A DNA stretch of 64,000 nucleotides from 630D-37 sp037478835 (GTDB taxonomy: Bacteria > Chloroflexota > Anaerolineae > Anaerolineales > Villigracilaceae). Below the pieces are notes generated by a model that saw only the letters and a program-made list of their open reading frames with translations, had not been told where the DNA came from and ran no database searches. Numbering within the stretch: the first letter of the stretch is position 1; each line of letters starts with the position of its first letter. The stretch is taken from NCBI GenBank assembly GCA_037478835.1, contig JBBFLV010000008.1, positions 74,267 to 138,266 of the forward strand, in the 5' to 3' direction. This document shows, in pieces, positions 15,939 through 23,681 of the stretch. The translations under genes and the position numbers were made by a program.

Positions 15939-16780
15939 TGTTTACGTATCAACCTGTGGCCCGCGCCGGTGACCTGGCGCAGCTGGTGGGCCTGCGCCAT
16001 AAACACTTTCTGATCACCCTCACCCCAGGGGCTGAATTGCACACCCATCGGGGCATCGTTCGTCATGATGACCTGATCGGACGCCCCTGGGGAAGCCACG
16101 TTACGACCCATTTGGGAGCGACCTTTTATCTCCTACAGCCCTCGCTCGCCGATCTATTGATCGATCTTCCGCGCAATACGCAAATCCTTTACCCGAAAGA
16201 CATCGGTTTCATTCTTGTCACCATGGGCATCGGGCCGGGAAAGCGGGTGATCGAGGCCGGAAGCGGCTCCGGCTCGATGACCATTGCTTTGGCCTACGCA
16301 GTAGGCCCTCAAGGGAAGGTTTATTCGTATGAAGTGCGTCCAGAAATGCAGGCTTTGGCGCGGAAAAATGTAACTCGGCTTGGCTTGGCGGAGCGCGTGG
16401 AATTCAAATTGCGCGACTTAGCCGAAGGTTGTGATGAAACCGATGCCGAGGCCTTTTTCTTGGATGTGCCAAATCCGTGGGATTACATCCGGCAGGTGCG
16501 GGCGGCTCTCCAGCCGGGTGGCTTTTTCGGCTCCCTGGTGCCGACCACGAATCAGGTGGTGCAATTGCTGGATGCCTTGCGCCGCGAGGGATTTGCCTTC
16601 CTCGAAGTTTGCGAAATCCTATTGCGCTATTACAAAGCGGAGCCCCAGCGCCTGCGCCCCACCGATCGCATGGTGGCGCACACCGGTTATCTGGTCTTCG
16701 CTCGGAAGGTGATGGCTGAGGGGAGTAAGCCTATCAACGAAGACGAAACGGATGCAGATGAACTTGGCCCGGAGGAGTGA
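15938..16780 (+). CDS. trmI: tRNA (adenine-58-N1)-methyltransferase
   Basis: SAM-dependent enzyme making m1A58 in the T-loop, a modification linked to heat stability of tRNA. 280 residues. It has an N-terminal beta-barrel-like region followed by a Rossmann methyltransferase: ILYPKDIGFILVTMGIGPG, VIEAGSGSGSMTIALA (SAM motif I) and LDVPNPWDYI. The family is common in Chloroflexota, Thermus, actinobacteria and archaea. It starts directly on the stop of the upstream gene (TGATG). Confidence 0.92.
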   Translation: MFTYQPVARAGDLAQLVGLRHKHFLITLTPGAELHTHRGIVRHDDLIGRPWGSHVTTHLGATFYLLQPSLADLLIDLPRNTQILYPKDIGFILVTMGIGPGKRVIEAGSGSGSMTIALAYAVGPQGKVYSYEVRPEMQALARKNVTRLGLAERVEFKLRDLAEGCDETDAEAFFLDVPNPWDYIRQVRAALQPGGFFGSLVPTTNQVVQLLDALRREGFAFLEVCEILLRYYKAEPQRLRPTDRMVAHTGYLVFARKVMAEGSKPINEDETDADELGPEE

Positions 16781-16804
16781 AGATCGATCCCTTGCCTCGG
16801 TTAC

Positions 16805-16825
16805 GTCTACGGTCCACGCCCGATC
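16805..16825 (+). repeat. Short heptad repeat remnant
   Basis: Units GTCTACG, GTCCACG and a degenerate CCCGATC in tandem, in the spacer after trmI. Confidence 0.55.
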
Positions 16826-16903
16826 ACCTTCCACGATTACCGGCCTCCTATGCCAATTTGCGCACCCGAGCTTATTCCGCAGAAGTTGATAGTTCCTGAT
16901 AGT

Positions 16904-16948
16904 CTCCTTTCGTAGAATAAGCCACAGAAATCTGGTCTACGAAAGGAG
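16904..16948 (+). promoter_or_regulatory. 13-bp perfect inverted repeat covering the ribosome-binding site
   Basis: Arms CTCCTTTCGTAGA (16904-16916) and TCTACGAAAGGAG (16936-16948) are exact complements across a 19-nt loop. The right arm contains AAAGGAG, the Shine-Dalgarno of the DUF35 gene starting at 16960, so the folded RNA would hide it. The loop holds a smaller CAGAAATCTG symmetry. Directly upstream TGATAGT is repeated twice with 3 bp between (16888-16903). It may be an RNA switch or thermometer, or a DNA operator. Confidence 0.7.
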
Positions 16949-16959
16949 TGAATTGACTT

Positions 16960-17367
16960 ATGGAGATTCCGCGTCATTGGAGATTGAAGAAACAGCGCTA
17001 TGGCCTGGTCGGCGAAGTTTGCCCCCATTGTGAGGCGAAGATTTTCCCGCCGCGCGATGTTTGCCCGAGCTGCGGCGGCGAGGCCCGTGAACTCTACACC
17101 TTTAGCGGTCGTGGGGAGGTCTATTCGTATACCACCATTTACGAGGCACCCTCCGGCTTTGAGCAGCAGGTGCCCTATACGGTGGCCTTGATCAAACTGG
17201 AAGAAGGCCCTTTGGTCACCGCGCAGTTGACCGACGTTTCTCCGCAAGAGGTGCAGATCGGCATGCCGGTCGAGATGGTGACGCGCAAATTGCGCAACGA
17301 TGGGGACGAACGCGGGCTGATCCTCTACGGTTACAAGTTCCGCCCGCGCTTGCAGGAAGTGCAATAG
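16960..17367 (+). CDS. DUF35-type zinc-ribbon OB-fold acyl-CoA-associated protein
   Basis: 135 residues. A zinc ribbon with CPHC (Cys21, Cys24) and CPSC (Cys35, Cys38) is followed by an OB-fold, YTFSGRGEVYSYTTIYEAPSG. Such proteins partner thiolases or HMG-CoA-synthase-like enzymes and help channel acyl-CoA. No thiolase gene is adjacent, which is unusual. ATG 16960 is supported by GAAAGGAG at 16941-16948. Expression is probably set by the inverted repeat over that site. Bounded downstream by a terminator, so monocistronic. Confidence 0.85.
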   Translation: MEIPRHWRLKKQRYGLVGEVCPHCEAKIFPPRDVCPSCGGEARELYTFSGRGEVYSYTTIYEAPSGFEQQVPYTVALIKLEEGPLVTAQLTDVSPQEVQIGMPVEMVTRKLRNDGDERGLILYGYKFRPRLQEVQ

Positions 17368-17394
17368 CCGACCGAAGGCAACTTGCTCGAAAAC

Positions 17395-17444
17395 AAAAAA
17401 CGGATGAACGGAGATTGCAAGCCCGCTCATCCGTTTTGCCTTTT
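17395..17444. terminator. Bidirectional intrinsic terminator
   Basis: Arms AAAACGGATGA (17397-17407) and TCATCCGTTTT (17427-17437), with TTTTGCCTTTT on the plus side and TTTTTTG on the minus side. It serves the convergent DUF35 and DUF4013 genes. Confidence 0.9.
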
Positions 17445-17457
17445 ATGGGCACCGGGT

Positions 17458-18174
17458 TTATGGAATCGTGTTGGCCGATGCCGTTTTTGCGGCGAATTGG
17501 CCGATCAAATGGTGGATGACGGCGCCCAGGTACACACCGGAAGGCAGGAAGAGCAGGATACTGACTACTTGACCGATGCAGGGGATGAAATTCAACACCG
17601 TAAAAACGATTGAAAACACAATCGAAATGGCGAAACTGATTCCTATGATGCCGAGCCATAGCATGAAGTAGTCACCTGCATTCTGAGAAATCACACGTCG
17701 CAGTTCGCCGAAGCGAAAGCAAGCACCAATGGTGTTGTGCTGTGCATATTGAATGAGGAGGGCCGGCAAGATGAAAGATAGAAAGAGGGAATAGAGTATC
17801 AGGAGAAGAACCCCACAAACCAGAAGCAACAAGCCAACACCGGAGAGGGTGTTAAGGATGTCCTGGTCGACAGAATCGGATAACAATTGGGGCAGAAGAG
17901 GGACGGCGAACAGACAAAGCAGAAGAAGCATGGGCAATCCATAGATCAGTTGGACAATCCACAACATCAGCCCATCCATGAAGTTTTTGCCGATATTATC
18001 CCATTCCGGCAGTATCTCACTTTCTCGGCGCATCAAACGGCGGACAATTTCCACGAAATAACCGGGAAGCGAGAAGTTCAGGATCGGGACGAAGGTGATC
18101 ACGGTGCCTATGAGCAGCTTGGTGAGCCAGCGACGATCCTCAAAGACGTAGGTGATGGCTTTGCCGAAGTCCAT
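17458..18174 (-). CDS. DUF4013-type integral membrane protein
   Basis: 238 residues with about five to six hydrophobic segments. The N-terminus MDFGKAITYVFEDRRWLTKLLIGTVI and the PGYFVEIVRRLMRRESEILPEWDNIGKNFMDGL stretch match the DUF4013 family of unknown function, widespread in Chloroflexota. It is preceded by a terminator hairpin and followed by a second, so it is probably a single transcription unit with its own promoter between them. The neighbouring small membrane protein DUF4870 is also of unknown role. Confidence 0.78.
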   Translation of the reverse strand: MDFGKAITYVFEDRRWLTKLLIGTVITFVPILNFSLPGYFVEIVRRLMRRESEILPEWDNIGKNFMDGLMLWIVQLIYGLPMLLLLCLFAVPLLPQLLSDSVDQDILNTLSGVGLLLLVCGVLLLILYSLFLSFILPALLIQYAQHNTIGACFRFGELRRVISQNAGDYFMLWLGIIGISFAISIVFSIVFTVLNFIPCIGQVVSILLFLPSGVYLGAVIHHLIGQFAAKTASANTIP

Positions 18175-18193
18175 TTTGTCCTCCTTGGATTAG

Positions 18194-18234
18194 AAAAAAG
18201 TTCTCCCTGACAACTCCGTTGTTGTGTTGTCAGG
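18194..18234 (-). terminator. Intrinsic terminator after the DUF4870 gene
   Basis: On the minus strand, arms CCTGACAAC and GTTGTCAGG with an 11-nt loop are followed by GGAGAACTTTTTT. It lies between the DUF4870 and DUF4013 genes. Confidence 0.75.
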
Positions 18235-18260
18235 CGAAAAGTGCTGAAGGATATTACGAA

Positions 18261-18292
18261 GAGGGTGAAAGGCCTCGAAACCTTTCACCCTC
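18261..18292. repeat. Perfect 12-bp inverted repeat just past the DUF4870 stop
   Basis: Arms GAGGGTGAAAGG and CCTTTCACCCTC with an 8-nt loop, 7 bp from the stop codon. There is no U-run on either side, so it may be a 3'-end processing or pausing hairpin in tandem with the terminator at 18194. Confidence 0.6.
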
Positions 18293-18298
18293 CTTGTG

Positions 18299-18628
18299 TT
18301 ATGCCCAGCCCTGATTCTTAATGAAGTTACTCAGCCAGGGGATCTGGACGTACTCTCCCTGGTAGGCCTTATATGCCCAGTAAAGGAAGACCAGCCAGAC
18401 GAGAGGGAAGCAGAGACCACCGAAACCGAATGTTATCGTTGTGATGACGATACCCAAGATGAAGACCACCACGCTGGCGACGATGGACTGGACCGCATGG
18501 TACTTGATGAACGGACGCGTCTTTTTGTCCTCCAGGAGCAGTACGATGATCCCCACAATGGGGGCAAAGACGTAGGAGAGGGCCGACCAGAGCTTATCAT
18601 CACTGGTGATCGAAGGATATTCCGACAT
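18299..18628 (-). CDS. DUF4870 small membrane protein
   Basis: 109 residues with three hydrophobic helices. The pattern SDDKLWSALSYVFAPIVGIIVLLLEDKKTRPFIKYHAVQS is diagnostic for DUF4870 (Tic20-like fold), a family of unknown function. FIKYHAVQS is the conserved block. Preceded by an AAGGAGGTAG ribosome site. Two hairpins follow the gene. Confidence 0.88.
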   Translation of the reverse strand: MSEYPSITSDDKLWSALSYVFAPIVGIIVLLLEDKKTRPFIKYHAVQSIVASVVVFILGIVITTITFGFGGLCFPLVWLVFLYWAYKAYQGEYVQIPWLSNFIKNQGWA

Positions 18629-18761
18629 ACTACTACCTCCTTGGCGAATAGGATTTGAATCAGTATATCACGAAATTGGCTCAAGTATATCCCCCGATCT
18701 TCCTATTCAATGCTTCTGCTACTTAAAGCCAGAGTTATAAATTCCGGCGGCAGAGGCCTTC

Positions 18762-18789
18762 GGTAGACCGTGGACCGTAGACAATGGAC
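18762..18789 (-). repeat. Heptad repeat locus, four units
   Basis: Read on the minus strand: GTCCATT, GTCTACG, GTCCACG, GTCTACC. Lies in the spacer between the DUF4870 and LysM genes. Confidence 0.75.
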
Positions 18790-18822
18790 GGCAATGGAAT
18801 TTGGAGAGCAACTTCTTGATTC

Positions 18823-19644
18823 TCATTTACGCCGAGCAAGGCGTTGAGCATAGCGCCGTTCGCGCTCCATGCGCCAGGAATACCAGGCCAGGCCCAATCC
18901 GCTTAGCAGGAGCAGCCCGCCCACTACACCCAGCCATGGAGTGGTGTTTGTTTGTGGTGCAGGGGTTTCGGCAGGTTCAAGGGGCGTGGTGCGTTTTTGA
19001 CCACCAAATGCGATCGAGACGCTTTCCCCAGGGGCTATGGTCAAGCGATAGGTCGTTTGCGTCGTCGGATTGTAGCCATCCGGCAAGCCAATGTTGATGG
19101 TGTATTCACTGGCCGGCACATCGGAGAAACAAACGGGCTCGCTGCCGGCCGGCATTTGACGATTTTCGGAGAACATGCCGTTCAGATCGGTCACGCTGAT
19201 CGCGCTACCGGCCACGGCCACTTCGGTTTCCTGGCGCAAGGCATCCCCGTTGACGTCCTCATAGACCAGCACGCAGATCTCGGTTGTGCCGGAGATCGGG
19301 GTTGGGGTAACCGTAGGAGGTTCAGGCGTTGGGGATGGGCCGCTTGTTGGTGTGGTAAGCGCCGGCCCGCCGATGCCGATAAAGAGCACCTGCCCCGGTT
19401 GTAATACACATGCCTCGTCGAGGTTGTTCAGCGCGCGCAATTGGGTGAGCGTCAGGCCATGCCGCTCGGCAACTGAGAGGCAGACATCGCCTGGCTGCAC
19501 AATGTAAAGGATTCGACCATCGGGACCGGGGGTAGGCGTGGAATAGGGTTGCTGGGATGAAGGGGCCGCAATGACGTTATGAACCAGCAGGACAAAACCG
19601 AGCAATCCGGTGAAGACAAATAGAGGAATGGCAAAGCGTTTCAT
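18823..19644 (-). CDS. Secreted LysM protein with SdrD-like beta domain and C-terminal anchor
   Basis: 273 residues. Signal peptide (about 1-26), then a LysM domain (ILYIVQPGDVCLSVAERHGLTLTQLRALNNL, about 45-90) that would bind peptidoglycan or similar glycans. A Thr/Pro linker follows, then ICVLVYEDVNGDALRQETEVAVAGSAI, an SdrD B-like/prealbumin-like fold. After a second Pro/Thr linker there is a membrane helix (WLGVVGGLLLLSGLGLAWYSW) and a basic tail. A cell-envelope protein tethered at its C-terminus. Confidence 0.82.
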   Translation of the reverse strand: MKRFAIPLFVFTGLLGFVLLVHNVIAAPSSQQPYSTPTPGPDGRILYIVQPGDVCLSVAERHGLTLTQLRALNNLDEACVLQPGQVLFIGIGGPALTTPTSGPSPTPEPPTVTPTPISGTTEICVLVYEDVNGDALRQETEVAVAGSAISVTDLNGMFSENRQMPAGSEPVCFSDVPASEYTINIGLPDGYNPTTQTTYRLTIAPGESVSIAFGGQKRTTPLEPAETPAPQTNTTPWLGVVGGLLLLSGLGLAWYSWRMERERRYAQRLARRK

Positions 19645-19807
19645 ATCGAAAATTATAACCTGTCGCCGCCTTTTCGGCTACTTTATGTAGTTACGTGGCA
19701 CGGGATTCGTTTCGGAGAATTCGGATTCAAAGCCGAGAATCGGCGTGCTTTCGTAGAGTTGCACCTTAAAACGTTGAAAATCTTTAATGATAGTGAGCGC
19801 GGTTTCC

Positions 19808-19836
19808 TTGAAACAAATCGAATGGCATGATATAAT
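19808..19836 (+). promoter_or_regulatory. Sigma-70-type promoter of rplS
   Basis: TTGAAA (19808-19813), a 17-bp spacer and TATAAT (19831-19836). The predicted start is near 19843, giving a leader of about 58 nt to the rplS ATG. Confidence 0.8.
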
Positions 19837-19900
19837 CCAGCCCCGCTTCAGGCATTGAAAATTCCAAGCCATCATGATTTTGAAAGAGAGGACGTAAACG

Positions 19901-20248
19901 ATGAGCGATTTGTTGAAAGCCGTGGAAATGCCCGTCAATCCAAATATCCCGGATCTGCGCCCTGGGGATACGGTGAACGTTTTTCTGCGCATTATGGAAG
20001 GTGGACGAGAGCGCGTCCAGGAATTTCGTGGTATGGTCATTCGTCTGCGCAAGGGAGGCAATGAGGCGTCTTTCACCGTGCGGCGGATCGCCAGCAACGG
20101 CATCGGTGTAGAGCGCACTTTCCTTCTTCGTTCACCGCGCATCGAAAAGGTCGTGATCGAGCGTCGGGCCAAAGTACGCCGCGCCCAGCTCTACTTTATG
20201 CGCGAACGCACCGGCAAGGCCGCCCGATTGAAGGAAAAGTTCGATTAG
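19901..20248 (+). CDS. rplS: 50S ribosomal protein L19
   Basis: 115 residues, standard length. The signature FRGMVIRLRKGGNEASFTVRRIASNGIGVERTFLLRSPRIEKVVIERRAKVRRAQLYFMR is unmistakable in pattern. L19 sits at the 30S-50S interface. It is preceded by a clean promoter. It is not next to trmD/rimM as in many bacteria, so it appears to be transcribed alone or with the C26 hydrolase gene 33 bp downstream. Confidence 0.97.
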   Translation: MSDLLKAVEMPVNPNIPDLRPGDTVNVFLRIMEGGRERVQEFRGMVIRLRKGGNEASFTVRRIASNGIGVERTFLLRSPRIEKVVIERRAKVRRAQLYFMRERTGKAARLKEKFD

Positions 20249-20281
20249 TGGCTCTAGGCATGGTGCGGCTCTTCTAGCGCA

Positions 20282-21001
20282 ATGTCTCAGCCTTTGATCG
20301 GAATTACGACCCGACAGGCACAAACTCCCGAAGGACTCCAGGCATTCTCCCTGCTCCGCGCGTATGTTGAAGCGGTTTTGGAAGCCGGGGGAATGCCTCT
20401 TCTTATCCCTGTCGCTTTGCCTGCCTCGCAGGCGGCTCCGATCCTAGATCGCGTGGATGCCTTAATCCTTTCGGGTGGTGGGGATATCCACCCACAGTTC
20501 TTCCCCGGCATGCCCCATCCCCTGGTGGATGGATTGGATATCGAACGAGATGCTCTGGAACTGACCCTGGCACGCCGCGCAGTGGAAAAGGGAAAGCCCT
20601 TGCTGGGCATTTGTCGCGGCTGTCAGGTTTTGAATGTTGCGCTGGGAGGGACCTTATACACGCATCTGCCCGATCAGCTGGAAAACTCACTGGAGCATTC
20701 TCTGCCCGGCACGCAGCGCCGCACCCTGGCACACACCGTTCGCATTCGGCGCGATAGCCGCCTGGGGAAAATTCTAGGGGAACAGGTGTTGCAGGTCAAC
20801 AGTCTGCATCATCAGGGCGTAGCAAAGTTGGGGGAGGGTTTGCAGGCCAGCGCCTGGGCCGAGGATGGACTGATAGAAGGCATCGAACTGGAAGATCGTC
20901 CTTTTGTCATTGGGGTACAATGGCATCCGGAATGGCTCACCGATCAGGAGCCGATGCGCCGTCTGTTTCGTCAACTGGTTCTAGAGGCCTCGTCACAATG
21001 A
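20282..21001 (+). CDS. Class I glutamine amidotransferase-like peptidase C26 (gamma-glutamyl-GABA hydrolase family)
   Basis: 239 residues. LILSGGGDIHPQFFPG, the nucleophile elbow GICRGCQVLNVALGGTLYTHL (Cys111) and VQWHPEW (His, about 215) with a following Glu form the triad. Related to PuuD, which frees GABA from gamma-glutamyl-GABA in putrescine breakdown. No other Puu gene is nearby, so it may hydrolyse a different gamma-glutamyl compound. The stop overlaps the murI start (ATGA), implying coupling to a glutamate-linked cell-wall gene. Confidence 0.87.
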   Translation: MSQPLIGITTRQAQTPEGLQAFSLLRAYVEAVLEAGGMPLLIPVALPASQAAPILDRVDALILSGGGDIHPQFFPGMPHPLVDGLDIERDALELTLARRAVEKGKPLLGICRGCQVLNVALGGTLYTHLPDQLENSLEHSLPGTQRRTLAHTVRIRRDSRLGKILGEQVLQVNSLHHQGVAKLGEGLQASAWAEDGLIEGIELEDRPFVIGVQWHPEWLTDQEPMRRLFRQLVLEASSQ

Positions 21002-21861
21002 ACCCATCTACCGAAGCCCCGATCGGCGTTTTTGATTCGGGTGTAGGGGGGCTTTCCGTCCTGCGTGCCATTCGCCGTGAATTGCCACAGGAACACATCC
21101 TGTATGTAGCCGATCAGGCCCATGTGCCATATGGCCCTCGTCCGTTGACAGAAGTACGCGGCTTTGCCGAGGAAATTACGCGCTTTCTGTTGGCTCAGGG
21201 TGCCAAACTGATCGTGGTCGCCTGCAACACGGCCTCGGCTGCGGCCTTGCATGGGCTGCGTCAGCTCTTTCCCCAGGTGCCCTTTGTGGGCATGGAGCCG
21301 GCGGTCAAGCCGGCTGCAGAGCAAACCCAAAGCGGCGTGGTGGGCGTATTGGCAACGCCGGCCACCTTCCAAGGTGCTTTGTATGCTTCTGTGGTCGAAC
21401 GTTTCGCAGAGGGTGTAAAATTGCTACCACACACCTGTCCTGGGTTGGTAGCCGAGATCGAAGCCGGCAACCTGGATGGAGAGCAGACCCGCACCATCCT
21501 GGAAACAGCGCTGCGGCCGATGCTCGCAGAAGGTGCCGATACGATCGTGCTGGGATGTACGCATTATCCCTTTGTCATGCCCCTGATCCAGGAGATCGTC
21601 GGAGAATCGGTGCGGGTGATCGACCCCTCGCCGGCGGTGGCGCGACAGGTGCGTCGGCTGCTGGAAAGCCACGGTCTGCGGCGCCAGGCCACGGATCCCG
21701 CCCGAATGCGCTTCTTCACCAGCGGCCCGCTTGAGCCGTTTGCCGCGCTATTGCCCCGCCTGTTAGGTGAAGAAGGGGTTGTCCTCCCGGTCAGATGGGT
21801 GAACGGCAGGCTGATCGAACCGCAGACCGAAAATTTGTCAAAAAACGAAACTTCTCTCTAA
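20998..21861 (+). CDS. murI: Glutamate racemase
   Basis: Makes D-glutamate for peptidoglycan. 287 residues from the ATG at 20998, which overlaps the preceding stop; the frame is open further upstream but only inside the C26 gene. IGVFDSGVGGLSVLRAI is the N-terminal signature. The two catalytic Cys are in VACNTASAAAL (Cys76) and LGCTHYPF (Cys187). VYVADQAHVPYGPRP-type block is present (LYVADQAHVPYGPRP). Its presence suggests a peptidoglycan-containing envelope. Confidence 0.95.
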   Translation: MNPSTEAPIGVFDSGVGGLSVLRAIRRELPQEHILYVADQAHVPYGPRPLTEVRGFAEEITRFLLAQGAKLIVVACNTASAAALHGLRQLFPQVPFVGMEPAVKPAAEQTQSGVVGVLATPATFQGALYASVVERFAEGVKLLPHTCPGLVAEIEAGNLDGEQTRTILETALRPMLAEGADTIVLGCTHYPFVMPLIQEIVGESVRVIDPSPAVARQVRRLLESHGLRRQATDPARMRFFTSGPLEPFAALLPRLLGEEGVVLPVRWVNGRLIEPQTENLSKNETSL

Positions 21862-21871
21862 GGAAATCGCT

Positions 21872-22753
21872 ATGCCTCGTGAAGTGAAACTCGGTAATCG
21901 TTGGGTTGGAGATGGTCATCCTACCTACATCATAGCGGAACTCGGGATCAATCATAATGGTGACCTGGAAATCGCCAAAGCGATGATCGATGCCGCCGTC
22001 CATGCCGGTGTGGATGCGGTCAAGTTCCAAAAACGCACGCCGGAAGTCTGCACTCCACCGGAACAGCAGAAGCAGATGCGCGAAACGCCGTGGGGCTATA
22101 TCACCTATCTGGAATACCGCTACAAGGTCGAATTCGGGTTGGAAGAATATCGCGAAATCGATCGGTACTGCAAAGAGAAGGGCATTCCTTGGTTCGCTTC
22201 GGTGTGGGATGAGCCTTCGGTGGATTTCATGGAACAATTCGATACGCCGGCCTATAAAATTCCTTCCGCCGCGCTGACCGATCACAACCTTTTGCGTTAT
22301 GTGCGTCGCACTGGGCGCCCGATCATCCTTTCGACCGGCATGTCTACGATGGAGCAGATCCGTCGGGCGGTGGATGTGCTCGGCACGGAGAACCTGATCA
22401 TCACTCACTGCACCAGCACCTATCCCTGCGAACCTGAAGAGCTGAACTTGCGCATGATCCAAACTCTGCGCAATGAATTCCCGAACGTGCCGATCGGATA
22501 TTCCGGTCATGAGGTGGGGCTGGTGCCTTCGGCGGTGGCTGTGGCTTTGGGTGCTTGCCTGGTGGAGCGCCACCTGACGCTTGACCGTGCCATGTGGGGC
22601 AGCGATCAGGCCGCTTCGGTGGAGCCGGGTGGTTTTGAGCGCCTGGTGAAGTACATTCGGGTGACCGAGGCGGCGTTGGGGGATGGGATCAAGCGGGTTT
22701 ACGAATCGGAAAAGCCTTCGCTGCGCAAACTGCGTCGGGTGAACGATGAGTGA
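21872..22753 (+). CDS. NeuB-family N-acetylneuraminate/nonulosonate synthase lacking the SAF domain
   Basis: 293 residues. YIIAELGINHNGDLEIAKAMIDAAVHAGVDAVKFQ, KIPSAALTDHNLLR, STGMSTMEQI, HCTSTYPCEPEELNLRMI and GYSGHEVGLVPSAVAVALGA are the NeuB TIM-barrel motifs (PEP plus an amino-sugar gives a nine-carbon acid). Classical NeuB proteins are about 340-350 residues and end with an antifreeze-like SAF domain that closes the active site of the partner subunit; this one stops just after the barrel. It could be a stand-alone variant with another specificity. It overlaps the first sulfotransferase by 8 bp. Confidence 0.85.
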   Translation: MPREVKLGNRWVGDGHPTYIIAELGINHNGDLEIAKAMIDAAVHAGVDAVKFQKRTPEVCTPPEQQKQMRETPWGYITYLEYRYKVEFGLEEYREIDRYCKEKGIPWFASVWDEPSVDFMEQFDTPAYKIPSAALTDHNLLRYVRRTGRPIILSTGMSTMEQIRRAVDVLGTENLIITHCTSTYPCEPEELNLRMIQTLRNEFPNVPIGYSGHEVGLVPSAVAVALGACLVERHLTLDRAMWGSDQAASVEPGGFERLVKYIRVTEAALGDGIKRVYESEKPSLRKLRRVNDE

Positions 22754-23603
22754 ATGGTATCGAGCCGTGCGGCGCTCCTTGCGCCCGTTGGGCAAGTCGC
22801 TGTTGGCGACGATTCGCTGGAAGCGCATCCGTTTTGACGAGGCACCGCCGATCTTCGGCAACGCCAAACCCAAAAGCGGCTCTCACCTGCTTTGGCAAGT
22901 GCTGGACGGCTTTACGCGCATCATGCCCTATCGCTATGTGGAGGCCGAGCCGGTGCGCACGATCACAGCAGAGGGGCGCCGTCGCACTGCCGAAGAGATC
23001 TTGAACGATCTGAAGCGACTCCCACCGGGCGTCATCGGCTGGGGCTACCTGGAAGCCTCGTCGGAGAACATTTCCTTCCTGGTACGACCCGGAAGGGTGA
23101 ATTATTTTATCTATCGCGATCCGCGTGATATGCTGGTCTCACACGTCTTTTTTGCGACCGATATGCATCCCGGCCATGGAATGCATGCCTTCTATCAATC
23201 TCTGCCCGATTTCGGCGCGCGGCTGAAGGTTGCCATTACCGGCATTGACCGCGATGGGCTCAAGCTGGCCAGCGTGCGCAAGCGTTATGAGGATGTCTTC
23301 CGCTGGCTGGAGACACCGGGGGTGATGTGCATCCGCTTCGAGGACCTGATCGAGCATCGGGAAGCCACATTGAATGCCATGTTGGACGAAGTGGAAAAGA
23401 GCGGTTATCGTATCCCCACGCCGCGTCCGGAAGCCATCCGCATTCTGATGGCATCCATTCAACCGCGCCGAAGTGCTACTTTTCGTTCCGGCAAGACCGG
23501 CACCTGGCGGCAGTATTTCACCGAAGAGCACAAGCGGCTATTCAAGGAAGTAGCCGGTGACCTTTTAATCCGCCTTGGATATGAGCAGAACAATGATTGG
23601 TGA
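22746..23603 (+). CDS. Sulfotransferase (PAPS-dependent, type 1-like)
   Basis: 285 residues. NAKPKSGSHLLWQVLDGF resembles the 5'-phosphosulfate loop, IYRDPRDMLVSHVFF the 3'-phosphate binding site, and FRSGKTGTWRQYFTEEHKRLF the C-terminal RKGxxGDWK-like PAPS block. Likely transfers sulfate to a carbohydrate or lipid head group. The gene overlaps the NeuB-like gene, so its acceptor may be a nonulosonate-containing surface glycan; that is inference. Confidence 0.85.
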   Translation: MSEWYRAVRRSLRPLGKSLLATIRWKRIRFDEAPPIFGNAKPKSGSHLLWQVLDGFTRIMPYRYVEAEPVRTITAEGRRRTAEEILNDLKRLPPGVIGWGYLEASSENISFLVRPGRVNYFIYRDPRDMLVSHVFFATDMHPGHGMHAFYQSLPDFGARLKVAITGIDRDGLKLASVRKRYEDVFRWLETPGVMCIRFEDLIEHREATLNAMLDEVEKSGYRIPTPRPEAIRILMASIQPRRSATFRSGKTGTWRQYFTEEHKRLFKEVAGDLLIRLGYEQNNDW

Positions 23604-23681
23604 GCACCGTTTGATTGCCCTCTGCGATTTACATTCTTGCGGGGTCGCACCGCGTGCCCGATTGGATCAGGGGAGCAGAAG

